A stretch of 64,000 nucleotides of DNA from VBDM01 sp049802235 (GCA_049802235.1 JBARMB010000047.1:1-64000); one strand, 5' to 3'; numbered from the stretch's first letter, positions 26,498 to 35,896 are shown. The notes: generated from the sequence alone by a model not told the origin. Translations and numbers: made by a program.

Positions 26498-27355
26498 TTA
26501 TGCCGTTTTGAGTTTCTGCTCGGCGAACCCGCGCTGCTTTACCAGCGCATCGAGCGCCTTGAGCGTCTGCAACAAATCCTTCATTCGGTCGAGCGGCCAG
26601 GCGTTCGGCCCGTCGGAGAGCGCCTTGTCGGGATCCGGATGCGTCTCCATGAACAGTCCGGCGATGCCGCTCGCCGTCGCGGCACGGGCCAGCACCGGAA
26701 CGAACTCGCGCTGGCCGCCGGAAGAGGTTCCCTGCCCGCCGGGAAGCTGCACCGAGTGCGTGGCATCGAACACCACCGGGCATCCGGTCTCGCGCATGAT
26801 GGCGAGCGAACGCATGTCGGAGACAAGGTTGTTGTAGCCGAACGAGGTGCCGCGCTCGCACACCATGATGTTGTCTTCACGGCCGGCGGCAGAAGCGGCC
26901 TCGCGCGCTTTCTCGACCACGTTCTTCATTTCGGAGGGTGCAAGAAACTGGCCTTTCTTGATGTTGACCGGCTTGCCGGCCGCAACGACGGCACGGATGA
27001 AATCGGTCTGCCGGCACAGAAACGCCGGCGTCTGCAGTACATCCACCACGCCGGCAACCACGGGAATATCCGCGGTCTCGTGCACGTCGGTCAGCACCGG
27101 CACGCCGACCTGCTTTTTCACTTCGGCAAGGATTTCCAGGCCCTTGTCCATGCCCAGTCCGCGGAACGACTTGCCCGAGCTGCGGTTGGCTTTGTCGTAG
27201 GAAGACTTGTAGATGAACGGCACGCCGACTTCCCTGCAGATCTCCTGCAGAATTCCGGCCGTGTCGAAGGCGAGTTGGCGTGACTCGACGACGCAGGGCC
27301 CGGCGATCAGGAACAAGGGCTTGTCGAGGCCGGCCTCAAAACCGCAGAGTTTCAT
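26498..27355 (-). CDS. kdsA: 3-deoxy-D-manno-octulosonate 8-phosphate synthase KdsA
   Basis: A 285-residue KDO8P synthase that condenses arabinose 5-phosphate and PEP for lipopolysaccharide core synthesis. Motifs: IAGPCVVES, YKSSYDKANRSS, the RGLGMDKGL loop, LTDVHE, FLCRQTD, NIKKGQF and DATHSVQLPGG. The protein is full length, but its first eight codons (MKLCGFEA) also occur 206 bp upstream, where they directly follow the pyrG stop. An insertion or duplication has moved kdsA away from pyrG, and kdsA translation can no longer be coupled to pyrG in the original way. Confidence 0.97.
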   Translation of the reverse strand: MKLCGFEAGLDKPLFLIAGPCVVESRQLAFDTAGILQEICREVGVPFIYKSSYDKANRSSGKSFRGLGMDKGLEILAEVKKQVGVPVLTDVHETADIPVVAGVVDVLQTPAFLCRQTDFIRAVVAAGKPVNIKKGQFLAPSEMKNVVEKAREAASAAGREDNIMVCERGTSFGYNNLVSDMRSLAIMRETGCPVVFDATHSVQLPGGQGTSSGGQREFVPVLARAATASGIAGLFMETHPDPDKALSDGPNAWPLDRMKDLLQTLKALDALVKQRGFAEQKLKTA

Positions 27356-27563
27356 TTGACTGTAGTCGCATATCGGCCGGCATGAGCGCCTCCGGGATCG
27401 TATCCCCGCAAAGCGGGGCGCCGGCGGAGCGGCCGTGCCTGCGCAGCTGCACAGCGGAGCCGGCGCAATGCAGCGCTTTCGCTGCGCACGTTCCGAGGCG
27501 CCGCGCTCCAGCGCTGCCTGCTCCGCCCTGCGACGCTCGCCTCAAAACCGCAGAGTTTCATTT
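27333..27563 (-). repeat. 206-bp duplication/insertion at the pyrG-kdsA junction with 25-bp direct repeats
   Basis: The 25-bp sequence spanning the kdsA start (GCCTCAAAACCGCAGAG plus TTTCATTT on the plus strand) occurs identically at 27333-27357 and 27539-27563. Between them are 181 bp of very GC-rich sequence unrelated to kdsA, including the hairpin CCCCGC-AAA-GCGGGG (27402-27416). The upstream copy gives an abortive reading frame that begins with the kdsA N-terminus and then runs into the insert. This looks like a small non-autonomous element or repeat unit inserted with duplication of the target. Confidence 0.85.
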
Positions 27564-29211
27564 ACGCGGCGATGGCGGTTTTGGTCTTGCCCGCCTGGTA
27601 CTGCAGCGCCGCCTCGACAAATGCCGTGAATAGCGGATGGCCGCTGCGCGGCGTCGAGGTGAATTCGGGGTGAAACTGGCAGCCGACGAACCAGGGATGC
27701 GAGGGCAGCTCGATCATTTCGCACAGCTGCTCGCGCTGGGTGAGACCGGAAACGCGCAGGCCCTTGTCCTTGAGCCGCTGGAGATACTGGTTGTTGACCT
27801 CGTAGCGATGGCGGTGGCGCTCGTTGATGGTATCGGCACCGTAGATCTTGCGCGCGAGACTTCCGGGGTCGAGCGTCGCCGCCTGCGCACCCAGCCGCAT
27901 GGTGCCGCCGAAGTCGGACTTGTCGTCGCGGCGCTCGATGCGGCCGTCGCGGTCCTGCCATTCGGTGATCAGCGCGATCACCGGATGCAGCGTGTCGGGG
28001 TCGAACTCGGTGCTGTTGGCGCCCGCCAGTCCGACGACATCGCGCGCGAACTCGATCACCGCCAGCTGCATGCCGAGGCAGATGCCGAGGTACGGGACCT
28101 CGTTCTCGCGGGCGTACTGGATCGCCTTGATCTTGCCCTCGACGCCGCGCTTGCCGAAGCCGCCCGGAACCAGGACCGCATCCACCCCTTTCAGGACACC
28201 GACGCCGTCGCGCTCGATCGTCTCCGAATCCACGTAGCGTATGTTGACCTTGCTGCGCGTGTGGATCCCCGCGTGGACCAAGGCTTCGTTGAGCGACTTG
28301 TAGGAATCGGCGAGGTCGACGTATTTGCCGACCATGGCGATCGTGACTTCGTGCTGCGGATGCTCGAGCGCCTCCACCAGCTTCTTCCACACCTTGAGCT
28401 CGGCCGGCCTGGCGAGGATGGCGAGCTTGTGGCAGACGATCTCGTCCAGCATCTGCTGGTGCAGCATCCAGGGAATCTTGTAGATCGAATCCACGTCCCA
28501 GACCGAGATCACCGCGTTGGCCTGCACGTTGGTGAACAGCGCGATCTTCTTTTTTTCCTCGTCGGGAATCGGCCGGTCGGAGCGGCACAGCAGCGCATCG
28601 GGCTGGATGCCGATCTCGCGCAGCTCCTTCACCGAGTGCTGGGTCGGCTTGGTCTTGATCTCGCCCGCGCTCTTGATGAAGGGCACCAGGGTCAGGTGGA
28701 GATAGCAGGTGCTGCGCTCGCCCAGCTCCAGCCGCATCTGCCGCACCGCTTCCAGGAACGGCAGGGACTCGATATCGCCGACCGTGCCGCCGATCTCCAC
28801 GATCGCCACCTCGGCGTCGCCTGCACCGCGCGCGATGAACGCCTTGATCTCGTCGGTGATGTGCGGGATCACCTGCACCGTGCGGCCGAGATAATCGCCG
28901 CGGCGCTCCTTCTTGATCACCGACTCGTAGATCTGGCCGGTGGTGAAGTTGTTGTTCTTGTGCATCCTCGCCGACTGGAACCGCTCGTAGTGGCCGAGAT
29001 CCAGGTCGGTCTCTGCGCCGTCCTCGGTCACGAACACCTCCCCGTGCTGGAAAGGGCTCATCGTGCCGGGGTCGACGTTGATGTACGGATCGAGCTTGAG
29101 GAGGGTGACCTTGATGCCGCGCGATTCGAGGATGGCGGCGAGGGAGGCGGCGGCTATCCCCTTCCCCAGAGAGGAAACCACACCACCCGACACGAACACA
29201 TACTTGGTCAT
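27562..29211 (-). CDS. pyrG: CTP synthase
   Basis: A 549-residue CTP synthase converting UTP to CTP with glutamine. The N-terminal synthetase domain opens with TKYVFVSGGVVSSLGKG and carries DPYINVDPGTMSPFQHGEVFV; the C-terminal class I glutaminase has the nucleophile Cys in YLGICLGMQ and the HPEF His near the end (CQFHPEFTSTP). Length is standard. It is first in the pyrG-kdsA-eno-ftsB run. Its stop is directly followed by the duplicated kdsA start sequence. Confidence 0.97.
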   Translation of the reverse strand: MTKYVFVSGGVVSSLGKGIAAASLAAILESRGIKVTLLKLDPYINVDPGTMSPFQHGEVFVTEDGAETDLDLGHYERFQSARMHKNNNFTTGQIYESVIKKERRGDYLGRTVQVIPHITDEIKAFIARGAGDAEVAIVEIGGTVGDIESLPFLEAVRQMRLELGERSTCYLHLTLVPFIKSAGEIKTKPTQHSVKELREIGIQPDALLCRSDRPIPDEEKKKIALFTNVQANAVISVWDVDSIYKIPWMLHQQMLDEIVCHKLAILARPAELKVWKKLVEALEHPQHEVTIAMVGKYVDLADSYKSLNEALVHAGIHTRSKVNIRYVDSETIERDGVGVLKGVDAVLVPGGFGKRGVEGKIKAIQYARENEVPYLGICLGMQLAVIEFARDVVGLAGANSTEFDPDTLHPVIALITEWQDRDGRIERRDDKSDFGGTMRLGAQAATLDPGSLARKIYGADTINERHRHRYEVNNQYLQRLKDKGLRVSGLTQREQLCEMIELPSHPWFVGCQFHPEFTSTPRSGHPLFTAFVEAALQYQAGKTKTAIAA

Positions 29212-29307
29212 TTAAAAACGGGGAGCTGGGATGGCAAATGGTACACGAAAACTCCGCCTCGCTCAATTGCCGCCCGCCTCCGACCTCATTTCATGCCTGC
29301 CCGCAAA

Positions 29308-30048
29308 TCAACCGAGCTTGACGATAACGAGCGACAAGTTGTCGCCGCGGCCGCGGGCGCGGACCCGCGCCGCGGCGACCAGCTTTTCCGCCGACTGCTG
29401 CGGCGTTCCCGCTGCCAGCGTCCTGCCCAGTTCCTGCTCGTCGAAGTAACCCCAGAGACCGTCCGAGCAAAGCAGGAATGTGTCGCCCGGGTGCAACGGC
29501 GCTGCGCCGCCGATTCCTATCTGCGGCGCGTCCCTGGCACCGAGGCAGCTCACCAGCAGGCTGCGCTGCGGATGCCCGTGGCGATCCCCGGACCTGATCT
29601 TGCCCTCGCGGTAGAGCTGCTCGACGTATGAATGGTCGACCGTGTGCGACAGGAATTTTGCCCCGCGGAAGTGATACAGCCGGCTGTCGCCCGAGTGTAC
29701 CCAGTCCGCGCGCCCGGGTTGAAGCAACAGCGCGACGATGGTGCTGTGCGGCTCCTGCTCGCTGGTGGAACGCGCCAGCCTGATGGCGGCATGCGCTTCC
29801 TCGATCACGGAGCGCAGCAACGGGTCCGGCGTCCTGCGACCCGGCGAATGGCGGTCGAAAACACGCTTTGCCGCGCCGATGGCCCGCTCGGCGGCCACGG
29901 CGCCGCCGCTAAGCCCGCTCATGCCGTCGGCGACCACCGCAAGCAGCATGCCGTCGCGCCTCTTGCTGGAGAAAATCGCGAGCCGGTCCTGCTGTTCCTG
30001 CTTGTCGCCGATATGCTGACCGGTGGCGGCTTGGATCGCCAACGCCAT
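29308..30048 (-). CDS. PP2C-family serine/threonine phosphatase
   Basis: A 246-residue protein with the PP2C metal-binding pattern: QEQQDRLAIF near the start, VVADGMSGLSGG (motif with the DGxxG Asp), VHSGDSRLYHFR, LLCSDGLWGYF and RGDNLSLVIV at the end. It is a single-domain cytoplasmic phosphatase of the Stp/PrpC kind. No Ser/Thr kinase gene is adjacent, so its target is open; many proteobacterial members accompany type VI secretion or stand alone, as here. It is divergent from hutF. Confidence 0.9.
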   Translation of the reverse strand: MALAIQAATGQHIGDKQEQQDRLAIFSSKRRDGMLLAVVADGMSGLSGGAVAAERAIGAAKRVFDRHSPGRRTPDPLLRSVIEEAHAAIRLARSTSEQEPHSTIVALLLQPGRADWVHSGDSRLYHFRGAKFLSHTVDHSYVEQLYREGKIRSGDRHGHPQRSLLVSCLGARDAPQIGIGGAAPLHPGDTFLLCSDGLWGYFDEQELGRTLAAGTPQQSAEKLVAAARVRARGRGDNLSLVIVKLG

Positions 30049-30169
30049 TACGCGCTCACTCCCTGGCTCCGGCGGCGGCGGACGCGACGCCGATCGGGGT
30101 TGTATTCGACATGATCTGTTGCATTCCGGTAGCCTTGGCTATCATAGCGGTTAAAGGGAGCCGGTACCG

Positions 30170-31549
30170 ATGAAAAGAATCTTCGCCCCGGAGGCGATGC
30201 TGGCGGACGGCTGGAGCAAGGACGTCGTCATCGAAATCGACGACGACGGCAATATTGCCGCGGTCCGCAGCCACCAGGCCCTGGGCGACATGGAGGCGAC
30301 GGGCGGGCCGGTCATTCCGGGAATGGCCAACGTGCACTCGCACGCCTTTCAGCGCGCCATGGCCGGGCTTGCCGAGCACATGGGCTCGGCCGAGGACAGC
30401 TTCTGGACCTGGCGCGAAGTGATGTACTCGTTCCTGAAGCACATCACACCCGAGCAGGTGCACGCGATTGCGGCGCAACTCTACTGCGAGATGCTCAGGA
30501 ACGGTTACACGGCGGTGGCGGAGTTTCATTACCTGCACAACGCGCCGGACGGCAAGCCCTACGCCAACCGCGCCGAACTATCGCAGCGGCATCTGCTCGC
30601 CGCGCAGCAGACCGGAATTGCGATCACGCTGCTGCCCTCCCTCTACGCTTATGCCAACTTCGGGGAGGAGCCGCTGCAGCCGGCGCAAAAACGCTTTGCG
30701 ATCACCCCTGATGCCGTTCTCGACATGATCGCGGGGCTGCGCAGGCAGATCGGCGACAATCCCGATATCCGCCTCGGCGTCGCGCCGCACTCGCTGCGCG
30801 CGGTGAGCCCCGCCATGCTCAAGGACCTCGTCGCCGGCCTGGCGGCGATCGACCGCAAGGCGCCGATTCATATTCACGTCGCCGAGCAGGTCAAGGAAGT
30901 CAACGATTGCATCAGCTGGAGCGAGCAACGGCCGGCCGACTGGCTGCTCTCCAACATGCCGGTGGACGCTCGCTGGTGCCTGGTGCACTGCACTCACGTG
31001 TCCCAGACCGAAGCCGAGAAGCTCGCGGCGAGCGGCGCGGTGGTCGGACTGTGCCCCACGACCGAGGGCAATCTCGGCGACGGCATTTTCCAGTTCGCCC
31101 GTTTCCGCGAGAAGGGCGGGCGCTGGAGCGTAGGCGGCGACAGCCATGTCTCGCAGACGCCGGTCGAAGAGCTGCGCTGGCTGGAATACGTGCAGCGCCT
31201 GAGCATGCGCCGCCGCAACATCGCCGCTTCTCCCGCCCTGCCTTCTGTCGGCGCGACGCTGTGGCGCGAGGCGGCGGCGGGCGGCTCCCAGGCGCTCGCG
31301 CGCCCCATGGGCGCTCTCGCCCCGGGCATGCGCGCCGACCTTGTGGTGCTCGATCCCGAGCATATCAATCTCGTGGGCCGCAGCGGCGACAGCCTGCTGG
31401 ATGCGTTCGTGTTCGCCGGCAACGGCCAGGTGGTGAAACACGTGATGGTCGGAGGCAGATGGGTGGTGCGCGACGGGCATCACCCGGACGAAGCGGCAAT
31501 TGCGCGCCGCTATCGTGAAGTCAAGAAGGAATTGCAGGAAGCCCTGTAG
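30170..31549 (+). CDS. hutF: Formimidoylglutamate deiminase HutF
   Basis: A 459-residue amidohydrolase. Metal ligands are visible as HSH in MANVHSHAFQR, His in IHIHVAEQ, and GGDSHVSQTP near the C-terminus; FWTWREVMY is typical of HutF. It converts N-formimino-L-glutamate to N-formyl-L-glutamate and ammonia in the five-step histidine degradation route. The rest of the hut pathway (hutU, hutH, hutI, hutG) is not in this window, so hutF stands alone. AGGGAG precedes the ATG at 30170. The alternative, a related guanine- or cytosine-type deaminase, is less likely given the FWTWRE block. Confidence 0.9.
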   Translation: MKRIFAPEAMLADGWSKDVVIEIDDDGNIAAVRSHQALGDMEATGGPVIPGMANVHSHAFQRAMAGLAEHMGSAEDSFWTWREVMYSFLKHITPEQVHAIAAQLYCEMLRNGYTAVAEFHYLHNAPDGKPYANRAELSQRHLLAAQQTGIAITLLPSLYAYANFGEEPLQPAQKRFAITPDAVLDMIAGLRRQIGDNPDIRLGVAPHSLRAVSPAMLKDLVAGLAAIDRKAPIHIHVAEQVKEVNDCISWSEQRPADWLLSNMPVDARWCLVHCTHVSQTEAEKLAASGAVVGLCPTTEGNLGDGIFQFARFREKGGRWSVGGDSHVSQTPVEELRWLEYVQRLSMRRRNIAASPALPSVGATLWREAAAGGSQALARPMGALAPGMRADLVVLDPEHINLVGRSGDSLLDAFVFAGNGQVVKHVMVGGRWVVRDGHHPDEAAIARRYREVKKELQEAL

Positions 31550-31612
31550 GAATCTCCCGTTCCGGGGAGCGGGAAGGTCTCGCGCTTCCCGGCCTTCCCC
31601 CCGCAACGGGGA

Positions 31613-33568
31613 TCAGGTCTGAAGTTCAGGCCGGTTGCGGAAATATTCCAGCGCTTCGGGATTCGCGAGCGCCTCGACGTTCTTCACCGGCTCGCCGTGC
31701 ACGACGTGCCGGACCGCCAGCTCCACGATCTTGTTCGACTTGGTGCGCGGGATGTCGGGCACCTGCACTATTTTCGCCGGCACGTGCCGCGGCGTCGTAT
31801 TCACGCGAATCCGGTTCTTGATCCTGGCGACGAGCGTGTCGTCGAGCATGAGTCCTTCGCGCAGCTTCACGAACAGCACCACGCGCACGTCATTGTTCCA
31901 GCTCTGTCCGATGACGAGCGATTCCACCACATCGGCGAGCTGCTCGACCTGGCGATAGATTTCGGCGGTGCCGATGCGCACGCCGCCGGGATTGAGCACC
32001 GCGTCGGAGCGGCCGTAGATGATCATGCCGTCGTGCGCGGTGACCTCGCACCAGTCGCCGTGGGTCCAGACGCCTGGGAATTTTTCGAAATAGGCGGCGT
32101 GGTATTTTTTTCCGTCGGGATCGTTCCAGAATCCCACCGGCATCGAGGGAAACGGCCGGGTGCAGACCAGCTCGCCCTTCTGCCCTTTCAGCGAGCGGCC
32201 ATGCTCGTCGAATACTTCGACCTTGAGGCCGAGCGCCTTGCTCTGCAGTTCGCCGCGCCATACCGGCAGGATCGGGTTGCCGAGCACGAAGCAGCCGACG
32301 ATGTCGGTGCCGCCGGAGATGGATGACAGGCATACTTCGGGCTTGATCGCGCGGTAGACATAATCGAACCCTTCCGCAACCAGCGGGGAGCCGGTCGAAA
32401 GCACAACACGCAGGTGCTCCAGACGGTGCGTCTTTGCAGGCTCGAGGTTGATTTTCGCGATCGCGTCGATGTACTTGGCCGAGGTGCCGAAGTGGGTCAT
32501 GCCCTCGGCGTCGGCATAGTCGAACAGGATGCTGCCTTTCTTCACGAAAGGCGAGCCGTCGTAAAGCAGCAGCGTTGCGCCCGAGGCCAGTCCCGACACC
32601 AGCCAGTTCCACATCATCCAGCCGAGCGTGGTGAAGTAGAACAGCCGGTCGCCGGGCCGGATGTCCGAGTGCAGCTGGTGCTCGCACAGGTGCTTGAGCA
32701 GCGTGCCGCCGGCGCCGTGCACGATGCACTTCGGCACGCCGGTGGTTCCGGAGGAATACAGGATGTAGAGCGGGTGGTCGAACGGCATCTGCTCGAAACG
32801 GATCTCGCCGCCGGATCGGCCGGCGACGAATTCCTCCAGGCGCTGCGCATCCGGAATGCCGGACACGTCCGGCTTCGCGCTAAGGTACGGCGCGATGACG
32901 ACCTGCCGCAGGCTCGGCAGCCGGGCCACGATCTCACGCACTTTCCCCAGCGAGTCGATGCTCTTGCCGCTGTAGAAATAGCCGTCGGCGGCGAACAACA
33001 CCACCGGCTCGATCTGGCCGAAGCGGTCGAGCACCCCCTGCACGCCGAAATCAGGCGAGCACGAAGACCACGTCGCCCCCAGGCTCGCCGCGGCGAGCAT
33101 CGCGATCACCGCTTCCGGCATATTGGGCAAGTAGCCGGCAACCCGGTCACCGGGCCCGACTCCGGCTGCGCGCAACGCCTGCGCCAAGCGGGAGACCTGG
33201 TCGTAGAGTTCCCGCCAGGTGAGGCGGCGCTTCACCTTGTCCTCGCCCCAGAACACCATTGCCGTCGTAGCGTCGCGCCTGCGCAGCAGGTTTTCCGCGA
33301 AGTTGAGGCGCGCGTCAGGGAACCATTTCGCGCCCGGCATCTTGTCGCCGTCCACCAGCACGCGCTCGCCGGCAGCGCTCGCGCGCACGCCGGAGAACTT
33401 CCACAGCGAGCGCCAGAACTGCTCCGGGCGGTCGGCCGTCCACTGGTAGAACGCCGGATAGGAATTGATGCCGAGGTTCCAGTCGCGGATCGCCTGGCGC
33501 GCAAAGTGCGTGAGGTTCGCCTCCTCGATATGCTCCTGGTCCGGCTGCCAGAGCGGCCTGTCTGCCAT
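31613..33568 (-). CDS. Acetoacetate-CoA ligase (acetoacetyl-CoA synthetase)
   Basis: A 651-residue ANL-superfamily ligase. The N-terminal PLWQPDQEHIEEANLTHF and NLGINSYPAFYQWTADRPEQFW are typical of acetoacetyl-CoA synthetases. AMP-forming motifs are LYSSGTTGVPKCIVHG, GGTDIVGCF and VLNPGGVRIGTAEIY, with the catalytic C-terminal Lys region IPRTKSNKIVELAV. It activates acetoacetate to acetoacetyl-CoA, as in PHB or ketone use. AAGGAGAG precedes the ATG. It follows the thioesterase gene by 14 bases in the same operon. Confidence 0.92.
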   Translation of the reverse strand: MADRPLWQPDQEHIEEANLTHFARQAIRDWNLGINSYPAFYQWTADRPEQFWRSLWKFSGVRASAAGERVLVDGDKMPGAKWFPDARLNFAENLLRRRDATTAMVFWGEDKVKRRLTWRELYDQVSRLAQALRAAGVGPGDRVAGYLPNMPEAVIAMLAAASLGATWSSCSPDFGVQGVLDRFGQIEPVVLFAADGYFYSGKSIDSLGKVREIVARLPSLRQVVIAPYLSAKPDVSGIPDAQRLEEFVAGRSGGEIRFEQMPFDHPLYILYSSGTTGVPKCIVHGAGGTLLKHLCEHQLHSDIRPGDRLFYFTTLGWMMWNWLVSGLASGATLLLYDGSPFVKKGSILFDYADAEGMTHFGTSAKYIDAIAKINLEPAKTHRLEHLRVVLSTGSPLVAEGFDYVYRAIKPEVCLSSISGGTDIVGCFVLGNPILPVWRGELQSKALGLKVEVFDEHGRSLKGQKGELVCTRPFPSMPVGFWNDPDGKKYHAAYFEKFPGVWTHGDWCEVTAHDGMIIYGRSDAVLNPGGVRIGTAEIYRQVEQLADVVESLVIGQSWNNDVRVVLFVKLREGLMLDDTLVARIKNRIRVNTTPRHVPAKIVQVPDIPRTKSNKIVELAVRHVVHGEPVKNVEALANPEALEYFRNRPELQT

Positions 33569-33582
33569 CGTTGCTCTCTCCT

Positions 33583-34002
33583 TCAGCTTTCCATGATGCG
33601 GCGAACGCGCTCGGGCAGCGGGATCGACTTTCCCCTGCCGGTGTCGATCCAGCAGCCCTTGGCCGAACCCTCCGCGTAGAGCGTATGCGGGTCGTAGCTT
33701 GGCCGCAGTTCGTAGTACGTCATCACGCTCGCACGCCCGGGCTCGCCGACATAGACCTTGACTTCCACGTCGCCGGGATAGGTCAGCGCCTTGAGAAAGG
33801 TGCAGTGCGCATTGACGATGACCGGGCCGGCGCCTTCGGGCAGCCCGTCGCCCGGCCGCAGACCGAGCTGGTCGTACCAGGCGATGCGCGCCTGCTCCAT
33901 GTAGCGGAAATAGACGGTGTTGTTGACATGGCCCATCGCGTCCATGTCGCCCCAGCGGATCGGAATGATTTCCGTGTGAACCAGTTTGCGCTTATGGGGC
34001 AT
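33583..34002 (-). CDS. 4-hydroxybenzoyl-CoA-type (hot-dog) thioesterase
   Basis: A 139-residue hot-dog protein with the YbgC/4HBT motif IRWGDMDAMGHVNNTVYFRYMEQAR; the Asp in GDMDAMGH is the catalytic acid of the family. It probably hydrolyses acyl-CoA or hydroxybenzoyl-CoA esters. The ATG at 34002 gives the family N-terminus; a TTG 21 bases upstream is possible. It is the first gene of a two-gene operon with acetoacetate-CoA ligase, hinting at control of the acyl-CoA pool. It is divergent from the ETF-QO gene. Confidence 0.85.
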   Translation of the reverse strand: MPHKRKLVHTEIIPIRWGDMDAMGHVNNTVYFRYMEQARIAWYDQLGLRPGDGLPEGAGPVIVNAHCTFLKALTYPGDVEVKVYVGEPGRASVMTYYELRPSYDPHTLYAEGSAKGCWIDTGRGKSIPLPERVRRIMES

Positions 34003-34106
34003 GAAGATTCTGCTGGCAATCAAGGTCCCGCATTATAATTGCCGGGCGGTCGTGGTGACAGCACGCAACGCCGCTTCGACGCCGAATCCGCGCAAAGGGG
34101 AACCTC

Positions 34107-35750
34107 GTGGCACGCGAATCGATGCAATATGACGTCGTGATCGTGGGCGGCGGACCGGCGGGACTCTCGGCCGCGATCCGGCTGAAGCAGCTCGCCGCCG
34201 CGAAAGGCGCCGAAGTCGGCGTCTGCGTGATCGAGAAAGGCTCGGAGATCGGCGCGCACATCCTCTCCGGCGCGGTGATCGACCCGCGCGGCCTCGACGA
34301 GCTGTTTCCGGACTGGAGGGATCGCGGCGCGCCGCTGAAGACGCCGGTCAGCGAAGACCGCTTCCTTTTTCTCACCGCATCCGGCTCGTTCAAGGCGCCG
34401 AACTTTCTTCTGCCGGAGTGCTTCAGGAACCACGGCAACTACGTCGTCAGCCTGGCCAACGTCTGCCGCTGGCTGGGCCGGGAGGCCGAAGCGCTCGGCG
34501 TCGAGATCTATCCGGGCTTCGCCGGCGCCGAGGTGCTCTACGACGACAACGGTGCGGTGAGGGGCGTCGCCACCGGGGACATGGGCGTGGGGCGCGACGG
34601 CAAGCACACGGACCAGTATCAGCCGGGGATCGAGCTGCACGGCAGGTACACCTTTTTCGCCGAAGGCTGCCGCGGCCATCTCGGCAGGCAAATCATGCAG
34701 CGTTTTCGCCTGCGCGAGAACGCCGATCCGCAGGTCTACGGCATCGGTCTCAAGGAGCTGTGGGAAATCGACCCCAAAAAGCATCAGCCGGGACTGGTCA
34801 TCCACTCGGCCGGCTGGCCGCTCGATGCCGGCACCTACGGCGGCTCGTTTCTCTACCACATGGAAGACAACCTGGTGTCGGCAGGATTCGTCGTCGGCCT
34901 CGCCTACGCCAATCCCTGGCTCAACCCGTACGAGGAATTCCAGCGCTACAAGACCCACCCGCATATCCGCACTTTTTTCGAAGGCGGCAAGCGCCTCGCC
35001 TACGGCGCGCGCGCCATCGCCGCCGGCGGCCTGATGTCGCTGCCGAAGCTCGCCTTTCCCGGCGGCGTGCTGGTCGGCGACGATGCCGGCTTCCTCAATG
35101 CGTCGCGAATCAAGGGCAGCCACACCGCGATCAAGTCCGGCATGCTTGCGGCCGAAGCTGCGTTCTCCGCGCTGCAGGCGGGCCGCGCCGGGGACGAACT
35201 CGAAGCCTATGCAGCCGCGTTCCATGATTCCTGGCTGTTCGATGAACTCTACCGTGCGCGCAATTTCAAGCAGTGGATGTCGAAAGGCCTGTATTCCGGG
35301 AGCGTGATGGTCGGCGTCGAACAAACCCTGCTCGGCGGCAAGTTTCCCTGGACGCTGCATCACCGGCATGCCGATCACGAATGCCTGCGGCCGGCGTCGG
35401 AGTTCCAGCCGATCGCGTACCCCAAGCCGGACGGCAAGCTGACTTTCGATCGGCTCTCCTCGGTGTTCATCTCCAACACCAACCACGAAGAAAACCAGCC
35501 CTGCCATCTGACGCTCAAGGATCCGGGCGTGCCGGTGCGCGTCAACCTGGCGAAATACGCCGGGCCCGAGCAGCGCTACTGCCCCGCGGGCGTCTATGAG
35601 TTCATAAAGAATGACGACGGCTCCGACCGGCTGCAGATCAACGCGCAAAACTGCGTGCATTGCAAGACCTGCGACATCAAGGACCCGACGCAGAACATCG
35701 TCTGGATCGCGCCGCAAGGGGGCGGCGGGCCGAATTACCCAAATATGTGA
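34107..35750 (+). CDS. Electron transfer flavoprotein-ubiquinone oxidoreductase (ETF-QO)
   Basis: A 547-residue membrane-associated flavo-iron-sulfur protein. FAD binding is shown by VVIVGGGPAGLSAA near the start and VGDDAGFLN further on. The 4Fe-4S cluster near the C-terminus is held by Cys in RYCPAGVYEF and three in CVHCKTCDIKDP. It passes electrons from ETF to ubiquinone, linking acyl-CoA dehydrogenases to the respiratory chain. The GTG start has AAGGGGAA upstream. EtfA/EtfB and an acyl-CoA dehydrogenase are encoded ~6-10 kb away, completing the chain. Confidence 0.95.
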   Translation: MARESMQYDVVIVGGGPAGLSAAIRLKQLAAAKGAEVGVCVIEKGSEIGAHILSGAVIDPRGLDELFPDWRDRGAPLKTPVSEDRFLFLTASGSFKAPNFLLPECFRNHGNYVVSLANVCRWLGREAEALGVEIYPGFAGAEVLYDDNGAVRGVATGDMGVGRDGKHTDQYQPGIELHGRYTFFAEGCRGHLGRQIMQRFRLRENADPQVYGIGLKELWEIDPKKHQPGLVIHSAGWPLDAGTYGGSFLYHMEDNLVSAGFVVGLAYANPWLNPYEEFQRYKTHPHIRTFFEGGKRLAYGARAIAAGGLMSLPKLAFPGGVLVGDDAGFLNASRIKGSHTAIKSGMLAAEAAFSALQAGRAGDELEAYAAAFHDSWLFDELYRARNFKQWMSKGLYSGSVMVGVEQTLLGGKFPWTLHHRHADHECLRPASEFQPIAYPKPDGKLTFDRLSSVFISNTNHEENQPCHLTLKDPGVPVRVNLAKYAGPEQRYCPAGVYEFIKNDDGSDRLQINAQNCVHCKTCDIKDPTQNIVWIAPQGGGGPNYPNM

Positions 35751-35810
35751 TCAGGCTCGACGCCGCGCCGATTTCACGAAGGCGGCGTCGGGCCGATTTG
35801 TCCAAATATG
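35726..35810 (+). repeat. Short direct repeat and hairpin after ETF-QO
   Basis: CGGGCCGAATTACCCAAATA (35726-, with TG) and CGGGCCGATTTGTCCAAATA (35789-, with TG) repeat with a 63-bp period, the first covering the last codons of the ETF-QO gene. Between them CGACGCCG (35758-35765) can pair with CGGCGTCG (35783-35790), a possible terminator without a T-tract. Confidence 0.45.
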
Positions 35811-35896
35811 CAGGCAGAGCACCATCCGGGGAACATCAGCCGCGGCCCGCGCGGTGGCCTATAGTGGTGACTTCTGAGCCCTTTGAAGGAGCCTCG

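Noticed and set aside
27637..29631. A 664-codon plus-strand frame
   Set aside because: Antisense to pyrG; shadow frame.
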